Shown here: piece after piece, positions 7,414-13,412 of the stretch
Layout: each line of letters starts with the position of its first letter
How positions within the stretch are numbered: the stretch's first letter is position 1
Assembly: GCA_003990745.1 (NCBI GenBank)
Contig: RBNI01004820.1
Span: 1-13,412 of the forward strand
Origin: Jimgerdemannia flammicorona
Taxonomy: Eukaryota > Mucoromycota > Endogonomycetes > Endogonales > Endogonaceae
DNA: 13,412 nt
Direction: 5' to 3'
Program-made: the position numbers and the translations under genes
Notes under the pieces: model-generated
What the model was told of the DNA's origin: nothing
What the model saw: only the letters and a program-made list of their open reading frames with translations
Database searches by the model: none

Positions 7414-10400
7414 ATGAACAGTACAACTAGAATATTTTCTTTGAAGATGAATGGGTTGAGGGGAGTGGCATGGTGAAGGAATATCTTTGGCTGGCTGAGG
7501 GGACTGGATGTAGATCTCTTCTTACTATAGAATATACAGTATGAGGTGGACATGGACTTATAGGATTGGACTAGTGAATGGAGTGGGGTAGCTGTATAGA
7601 CTGGGCAGGTGGGCATTCTGATTTGAAAGAAGATGGGGGACATTGGGGATATTGGACATTGGGAAGTAGATTGGTGTGAGGAGTATGGAAAAGGCCTGAG
7701 TAGAACCCTTTAACTGTTGGGTCATGTTTATTGTCTGGCTGAGAGGGAGGAATGCATAGATTGGATTAGGGACCTGAGAGAGGCTGGTGTTATGGGTGAG
7801 ACAGAGATTGACTGCCTGGGGGGTGATTTCAACATAGTGTATAATAATGAGATGGACAGGACTGATGGTGGGAGAGGAATGAGAGGTAGAAGTGGCAGGT
7901 TGGATGATTAGATGGAGATTGAGAGGGTGAGCTCCTTGGTTGACTCAGGGCAACAGCTCTGGGTGGATTGCCAAATTTATACCCTTTGGATTGCAGGGCT
8001 GGGCTCTAGGATCAACTGGGTATTAATGATAGAGTGTTGAAGAGTGGATGTCTGAGATATGCTAGAGGTGGTTTGGTGCCTGTAGTCAGATCACTGGGGT
8101 CTGATAGATAGTGGGAGATTTGGGAGAAGTAGGGATGGGCTCAGACATTGGCAACTGAATTCTTCTTTATTGAAGGATGGTTCCTTATAGATGGACTAGG
8201 AGGTGGAAATTATTGAAAAGATTAGTAGGTGGCATGAGCAGGAATTGGGGATTGGGGATTGCTGGTGGCAACTGAAATCAAGTGCTCAGAGATACTGGAG
8301 GGAGACAGGGAAAGGAAGGAGTGCTCAGTAGTGGTGGCAAGTATAATGGACTTCACAAAGATTGGTGGTGCTTCTGGGAAGATAGACAGGATCGCTGAAG
8401 GATTGGAGGGCTGCTGACTGGTGAATTCTGTGGATACAAAAGAAAGTGGATGAGCTGAAGAAGGTGCTATGGATGGAGAAAGAGGTTCAGCTGAAGGAGA
8501 TGGTAGCAAGGCTGTGGTGGCAAGAGTTGGAGGAGGGGGAGAGGCCCACTAGATTTCTTTCATGGTTGCTCTAAGCTCAGAGGACCAGACAGTGGTGAGA
8601 TAGCATTTTGGATAAGGATGGAAAGATGGTGGCAGAGACCCCTAAGATTTTGGAATTGCTGAGGACTCACTGGGAAAATTTATAGAGTAAAGAAGAAGGG
8701 GGTGAGGATGCTCTGAATATTGAACAGCAGTTGGAGGATTGGTACCCAGATCCAGCATTGGGCCTAGGGATGCTGGGAGATCCAGTGCAGGGGGAGGAAG
8801 TATGCAAGGTCTTGGCTTCAACAAGCAAGAGGACAGCTCCAGGAGAGAATGGGCTTCCCTGGGATTTTTGGAAGAAAATGGTTGGGGTGGAGATAGTATT
8901 GGAGGAGATGACAGTAATGTGTGGTCCTTTAGTCTGGAACTTGGATTGGAGATCAGCACCTAGGACTGGTCTCCTTGCTCTATAAGAATAAGGAAAGAAG
9001 AGAATATTGGAAGAACTGGTGACCAACCATGCTCCTTGATATGGACTGCAAGCTGGTGACAAAGATCTTGGTAACTAGGTTGTAGAGAATAGCTCAGCAG
9101 GTACTAGGAGTAGAGCAGAGGGGATTTGTTAGGGGTCAGTTGATCTAAGATGGAACTGCCTGAGTTCATGGGGTGATTGAAGGGGCTTGGATAGCTGGGG
9201 TTAACGGTTGGTTAGTATTTCTGAATCAGGAGAAGGCATATGATAGAGTGAGGAGAGTCTGGCTAGAAGGAGTGCTGAAATGTGTAGGAGTTCCCCCAGC
9301 ATTCAGGAGGTCATTAATCAGTCTATTAGAGAACAGTTAAGTAGCATTGATGATGAATGGGCACAGAGGGGTGACTTTTCTGCTGAGGTATAGGGTACTA
9401 CAAGGGGATCCTTTGTCACCCATCCTATATGTCCTTTCCTTGGAGCCCCTATTGGATAGGATTTGGCATTAAATTGTGGGTTTGGACATTTTGGAGACTA
9501 ACTGGAAGATTGGGGCTTTTGCAGATGATATAGTGGTTGGATTGGGTTTATTAGCAGATGTAGAGGAATTAAAGAGAACTGTGGAATAGTATGAGAGGGG
9601 CTCAGGTGCTCAACTCAACTGGCATAAGTGTGAGACTCTGGTGCTAGGTGGTGGAATTGTTAGTGGTGATGTAATTGGAACAGTGGTTTCAGCAGAAGAA
9701 CTGGTCCAGTACTTGGAGATATACTTCTCAGTATATAGATCTCTTCTGTCTCATACATGGTGGGAACAGCAACTACTAGTATGGGGGAATACTCCTTTGA
9801 GGTGGAGTGGTCAGCATATATCCTTGGCAGAAAGGGTGATAGTGCTGAATATATATTGACTACCAAAGCTGTAGTATATAGGGTATTATCTGGACTTTCC
9901 AGTATGAGTGGTTGGGCATCTTCCGAAGATGGCAAGATCTTGGATTTGGGTTGGGCAGTGAAGTCAAATAGGCTGGGAAGTTCTAACCCTGCCTGTTGAT
10001 AGAGGCAGGCTGGGCTTAGTGGATTTTACCAAGTATCTATATTGCCTGAGAGCATGGTAGCTAAAGAGAGTAAGCAAGTTAAGAGGCCAGGAGTGGGTGC
10101 CACTTATACAGAGGGTGTGGGAAGTCTGTTACTCCCCTCATAGAGTGACTGGTGACCTGCTTGTGATGGTGGCCATAGATGGGAGCAGGAGGATGTATTA
10201 TAAAGACTTTTGGTGGAGAGTGGTAGATAGTGCAAGGAGAATTGGACTTTGGTAGAGGAGTGATGAGGGGGGGGAGGACTGGGGATCATAGATGTGGAGA
10301 TGGGACTGGCTACTACTGAGAGGTATATTGGTGGAGAACTTTCAGCTTGATGATGGAATGAAATGGAATATATGAGGGGGCTTGGGGGTGACATATAGTC

Positions 10401-10893
10401 TGAAGCATGGTAGAGGGTGGAGATTGGTAAGGAGTGAGATTGGAATGGTATTTGGTCTTAGAGCAAGCAGATGATGTATTGGCTTCCTCCCAAGTTCTGA
10501 GTGGTATGGTAGAGGTTCCTAAGGCGGAATGTGATGCTAAATTATCATTCAGGACACTTGGTGGCAGATGGTATATTTGAGTATAAGGAGTGTATAGACA
10601 TTGGCCAGGAGGGAGGAGTGGTACAAACATCTGAACATTGGCTAGAGAAGTGTGAAGTTTTGGGAGAGTTTTGGCACAGGATTTCTAGTAGGCTAGAATT
10701 ACAGTCCCTGGTGGGGGGGGAAGGAGGGAGATGGGGGGACCTCCAGCAAAGATTAGTGGGTAGGGTGAGAGATGAATGGTTGATGTTGAGATGGGCCCTG
10801 GCAATTTGGGTAGAGTTGGCTGGCCATTGGCTTCAGGTCTTTGAGGAGGGCTGGCAGGTTGCAATTGGAGTTAGGGTAGTATATTGGAAATAG
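7414..10893 (+). pseudogene. ORF2 of copy C: endonuclease, RT and C-terminal region, broken
   Basis: This spans about 1,160 codons from ATG at 7414 (MNSTTRIF) to TAG at 10891-10893, close to the usual size for L1/Tx1 ORF2. In the endonuclease the catalytic Asn of LNxNG is Lys at 7444-7446 and the QE motif is lost to a stop. GDFN at 7822-7833 followed by MDRTDGG is intact, the expected RID reads RIN, and SDHW at 8086-8097 is intact. The linker carries EEGERPTRF. The RT begins near TAPGENGLPWDFWKK. Its motif A Asp is Asn at 9224-9226 (LNQEKAYD); motif B LQGDPLSPILY (9398 on) and motif C FADD (9518-9529) are intact. In the C-terminal motif the first Cys is Tyr (10582), with Cys 10591, His 10636 and Cys 10651 retained. 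Frameshifts lie near 8950-8962 and 10350-10362, and stops are dense (about 19 in the first 450 codons). Confidence 0.87.
10713..10738 (+). other. G-quadruplex-like tract in ORF2 of copy C
   Basis: Runs of 8, 3 and 6 G are separated by short spacers, enough for four G3 tracts with short loops. Copies A and B lack a comparable combination at the matching site, although A has an eight-G run at 1691-1698. This may be only a by-product of a G-rich sense strand. Confidence 0.4.
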
Positions 10894-11147
10894 TTAATAA
10901 TAGACATTTTGAATAGTTGGTGGAGAGGGTGGGGACCAGGTGGGGGGGGGGCCATCAGAATCTAGTAAATTGTGTTTGTAAGAAGAGTGGCAGGAGGGTT
11001 TAGGTGGTAGGTGGCTGGGTTGTCCTTTGGTGGAGAGAGATAGTGAGTGGGGAAGGGGATTTAAGAGACATTGGCTGAAGGATTGTGGGTACATATGTTA
11101 TATTATTTATAAATTGAGTGGTAATAAGTGGAAGTCTGAGTGACTAT
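10894..11147 (+). other. 3' UTR of copy C
   Basis: 254 nt between the ORF2 stop and the poly(A) tail, with no reading frame of note. It is G-rich and includes a G-quadruplex-like tract at 10927-10951. It ends in an AT-rich segment (ttatattatttataaattgag) and then gtgactat before the A run. No AATAAA was seen, which is not unusual for non-LTR elements. Confidence 0.7.
10927..10951 (+). other. Potential G-quadruplex in the 3' UTR of copy C
   Basis: GGG-T-GGGG-ACCAGGT-G10. The ten-G run can supply two tracts, so four tracts with loops of about 1, 7 and 1 nt are possible. G-rich, quadruplex-prone 3' UTRs are documented for mammalian L1 elements. Conservation here could not be tested, because copy A lacks a 3' UTR and copy B's runs off the window. 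Confidence 0.5.
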
Positions 11148-11166
11148 AAAAAAAAAAAAAAAAAAA
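11148..11166 (+). repeat. Poly(A) tail of copy C
   Basis: Nineteen uninterrupted A residues end copy C immediately before the right copy of the target-site duplication. A 3' A tail next to a duplicated target is diagnostic of LINE retrotransposition. Confidence 0.92.
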
Positions 11167-11181
11167 GAGGATTGGGAGCCA
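11167..11181 (+). repeat. Target-site duplication of copy C, right copy
   Basis: gaggattgggagcca follows the A tail directly and matches 5339-5353 at 14 of 15 positions. It keeps the Trp codon TGG, so it is probably nearer the original target. Confidence 0.88.
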
Positions 11182-13284
11182 GCCCAGGTAGAGAATCTGG
11201 GGGACCTGATCCAACTGGTTCAAGAGGAGGAGGTCCTTGCAGCCACTAAGCTTGGGACAGCTCCTAGAGAGGATGGGTTACCCTGAGACTTTTGGAAGAA
11301 GATGGCAGGGGTCCCTGGAGTATTGAGAGAGATGGCAGCCCTCTGTGACCTTGTTCTTTCAAGGGGTGAGTGGGTTGGAGGACAGGATCTTAGACTGGTG
11401 GCCCTGTTGTATAAGGACAAGGGAAGGAGGAAGGACTGGAAGAACTGGCAGCTGATCATACTTCTGGATATGAATAGGAAAATGGTTACTAAGGTAATTG
11501 TAGCAAGATTACAGAGAGTTGCTCAATAGGTGCTTGGTGAGGAATAGTAAGACTTTGTTAGAGGTAGACTTATCTGAGATTGAATGGCTTGGGTCCATGA
11601 TATCATTGAAGAGGCATAGACTAGTGGATTGGATAAAATATTGGTCTTTTTGGACTAGAAGAAAGCTTATGACTGCATGAGGAGGGTGTGGTTGGATAAA
11701 GTGCTAGACAGACTTGGTGTCTCCACACTATTTCAAGCTTCTATATTGAAGCTGTTAGAGGGCAGTAGGGTAGCATTGATGTGTAATGGTCACCAGAGGT
11801 TGGCATTTTCTTTGGAGAGGAAAGTTCTGCAGGGAGATCCACTGTCCCCTATTCTTTATACCCTGTCATTAGAATCCTTGATAGATAGAATCTATCAGAA
11901 GGTAACCAGGCTCTCAGTATATGGTGTGGTGTGGAAGGTGAGAGCCTTTGCAGATGATATAGTAGTTGGACTTAGATCAGTGGAGGATGTTGAAGCACTC
12001 AAGAAGACAATGGAATGGTATGAGATACATTCTGGGACAAAACTCAACTGGTATAAGTGTGAGACAATGGTGTTGGGGAATGGGCTGGTGGGAGAGGACA
12101 TCATTGGAACAATTGTCTCTACAGAAGAGGCTATGAGGTATTTGGGTATCTTCCTTTCAGTATATGGATCTGTTTTGCCATGAGTGTAGTGGGAGAGAAA
12201 GGTGGTCATCTGGGGGGAGGCTCTTAGAAGTTGGGAGGGTTGCTATATCTCTCTAGTAGGCTGGTTGTTAATTCTGAATGTCTACTGGTTCCCTAAACTA
12301 TGGTACATTGCCTATTATTTGGACTTTCTGGCATGGGTGGTGAAGAGATTGATAAAGCTGACTAGAGACTGGATATAGGCTGGTAGGAGGTCCCAGATCA
12401 GCTAGGATACCCTCTCCTTACCAGTAAATTGTGGGGGGCTTGGACTGGTAGATCTCTCATAGAGACTGCATTGTCTGAGAGCTTGGTAGCTGAAGTGTAC
12501 TGTTGAGCTGTGAGGAGCTGGATGAGTGCCTCTGATGCAGAAGGTATGAGAGATGAGATTCTCCTTGAGAGGGTCCTCAGGAGATTTTCTATCTATAGTT
12601 AGACTAGGGGAGAGCTGGCAGTTATTGTATAAAGATTTCTGATAAGTAGTGGTAGAGGGTGTATATCATATTAACTTATGCTGGCGAAACAATGAAAAAG
12701 AGTTGATATGAGAACCAGCTATGTGGAGATGGGACAGATTGTTATTGAGGGGGGCTCCACTCATTGAGTTTGACATTGGGGATGGTGTGGAGTATCAATG
12801 GGACCTTGGTCAGGATCTTTGGCCTAAGGGCTGGTAGGTGGTGAGGATTGGTGAGGAGTGGGACTGAGCAGGAGTTTGGTCATAGAGTACTGAGGTGAGA
12901 AAATGGCTTCCTCCCAAGTACTGAGTAGTATAGTGGTGGGTACTATAGAGGAATATCATGTTGAATTTCTGATCTAAGTATTTGGTGAAAGGTGGAGTGC
13001 TAGATTGTGAGGAGTGTGAGGTCCTGGGAGACTTTTGGTTAGTGGTTGGGGATAGGCTAGAGATCAAAAAAAGGTCTGATAGAGAGAGGGGTCATTGGGA
13101 AGATTTGTATACTAGGTTAGTGGGGGGAGTGGGTAATGAATGACTTACTATAGGGTGGGTTTTAGCTATATAGTTGAGACTGGCTAGATATTGACTCTTT
13201 GTTTTTGAGGAGAGGTGATAGATGAGTTTGTAGAAGTGGCTATTAAGATGGAAGAGGTTGATAGGAGATATACTAATAGGGTAG
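11167..13284 (+). pseudogene. ORF2 of copy B, 3' part: RT and C-terminal region, broken
   Basis: This is the polymerase half of copy B's ORF2, in one unbroken phase from 11167 to a probable end at TAG 13282-13284. It shows TAPREDGLP and DFWKK, then LVALLYKDKGRRKDWKNW, in which the usual RPI of the NWRPIxLL motif reads QLI. Motif A has its Asp at 11653-11655 followed by a stop, then KKAYD. Motif B LQGDPLSPILY (11827 on) and motif C FADD (11947-11958) are intact, followed by SGTKLNWYKC and MRYLG. The segment 11677-12183 is open for 168 codons, the best-preserved RT palm in the window. Downstream stops are frequent. The C-terminal Cys/His motif lost about 60 nt in frame at 13015-13020, leaving CEECEVLGDFW with no His. 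Confidence 0.87.
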
Positions 13285-13412
13285 TGGGCTGGGTGGGGTC
13301 CCTATGGTAGGTGATGCTGCCACCTAGTGGAGGGGATCTGTATGCAGAGTAGAAGGAGGGTGGTAGTGGTAAATGATTTGGTGGTCTTTGATTGGGTTAG
13401 TATTAGGAGAGG
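11182..13412 (+). mobile_element. LINE copy B, 3' half (continues past the window)
   Basis: This is the continuation of copy B after copy C. It holds the RT, the C-terminal region and the first 128 nt of the 3' UTR. Its first codons complete the reading left at 5353 and align with copy C from about 8752. No poly(A) tail is reached, so the element's end lies to the right. Confidence 0.87.
13285..13412 (+). other. Start of the 3' UTR of copy B
   Basis: G-rich sequence after the probable ORF2 stop, only loosely similar to copy C's 3' UTR (gggtgggg...ggt near its start). No tail is reached and no frame of note is present. Confidence 0.5.

Larger units (their letters stand above)
5354..11166 (+). 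mobile_element. LINE copy C, essentially full length, inserted into copy B
   Basis: This 5,813-nt element has every part of an L1-superfamily retrotransposon: 5' UTR, ORF1, a 31-nt spacer, an ORF2 with endonuclease, RT and C-terminal Cys/His region, a 3' UTR and a 19-A tail. It is flanked by a 15-bp duplication of copy B sequence. Its 5' end matches the leader of copy B, so it is full length or nearly so. It is broken by many stops and at least three frameshifts, and it has lost catalytic residues of both the endonuclease and the RT. The L1/Tx1 assignment rests on the endonuclease and RT motifs and the ORF1 layout, recognised by eye. The exact clade and family name are not established. Confidence 0.88.

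Noticed and set aside
11677..12183. A separate intact gene of 168 codons
   Set aside because: It is the open stretch between stops of copy B's RT palm domain (LQGDPLSPILY, FADD). The RT reading continues in the same phase on both sides.
13..13284. Stop codon reassignment, since all ORFs have many in-frame TAG, TGA and TAA
   Set aside because: TAG, TGA and TAA all appear at Trp positions, and TAG and TAA at Gln positions. Frameshifts and lost catalytic residues occur too. This fits random transitions in dead copies, not a different genetic code.
1..13412. A prokaryotic defence system, retron, diversity-generating retroelement or CRISPR-linked RT
   Set aside because: The RT belongs with an APE-type endonuclease, a separate ORF1, poly(A) tails and target-site duplications, which together define a eukaryotic LINE. 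There is no array, no template or variable repeat pair, and no operon.
1..13412. Four independent elements lying side by side
   Set aside because: The 15-bp duplication and the continuous ORF2 phase show that the segments ending at 5353 and starting at 11167 are one interrupted element.

Overview
The window is almost entirely retrotransposon. It holds several decayed copies of one family of L1-superfamily (L1/Tx1-like) non-LTR retrotransposon (LINE), all on the + strand and nested inside each other. I see no host gene, RNA gene, CRISPR array or prokaryotic operon. The organism is a eukaryote. Poly(A)-tailed LINEs, G far above C on the + strand, and very few CpG dinucleotides (two in the first 600 bases, about a dozen in the window by eye) suggest an animal with a CpG-methylated genome. 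A vertebrate is likely, but I cannot name the species.

Layout. 1-12: a poly(A) run, probably the tail of another copy that lies mostly off the left edge. 13-~1850: copy A, the reverse transcriptase (RT) to C-terminus part of ORF2. ~1851-5353: 5' half of copy B, with 5' UTR, ORF1, and ORF2 endonuclease plus linker. 5354-11166: copy C, essentially full length, with 5' UTR, ORF1, ORF2, a G-rich 3' UTR and a 19-A tail. 11167-13412: 3' half of copy B, with the ORF2 RT to C-terminus and the start of the 3' UTR.

The key structural result is that copy C is inserted into copy B. A 15-bp target-site duplication with 14 of 15 bases identical flanks C (5339-5353 and 11167-11181). Copy B's ORF2 resumes in the same codon phase after it. 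Copy B itself appears to sit in the 3' part of copy A, whose remainder would lie beyond 13412. That gives at least three, probably four, layers of self-nesting in one orientation.

When active, ORF1 would have supplied an RNA-binding particle protein. ORF2 would have supplied the nicking endonuclease and RT for target-primed reverse transcription. Every ORF here is broken by many stop codons and a few frameshifts, and several catalytic residues are lost, so none can move on its own. I found no new functional system. The most noteworthy signals are the nest itself, the atypical insertion sites, a 2A-like motif conserved in ORF1, and a G-quadruplex-like tract in the 3' UTR.
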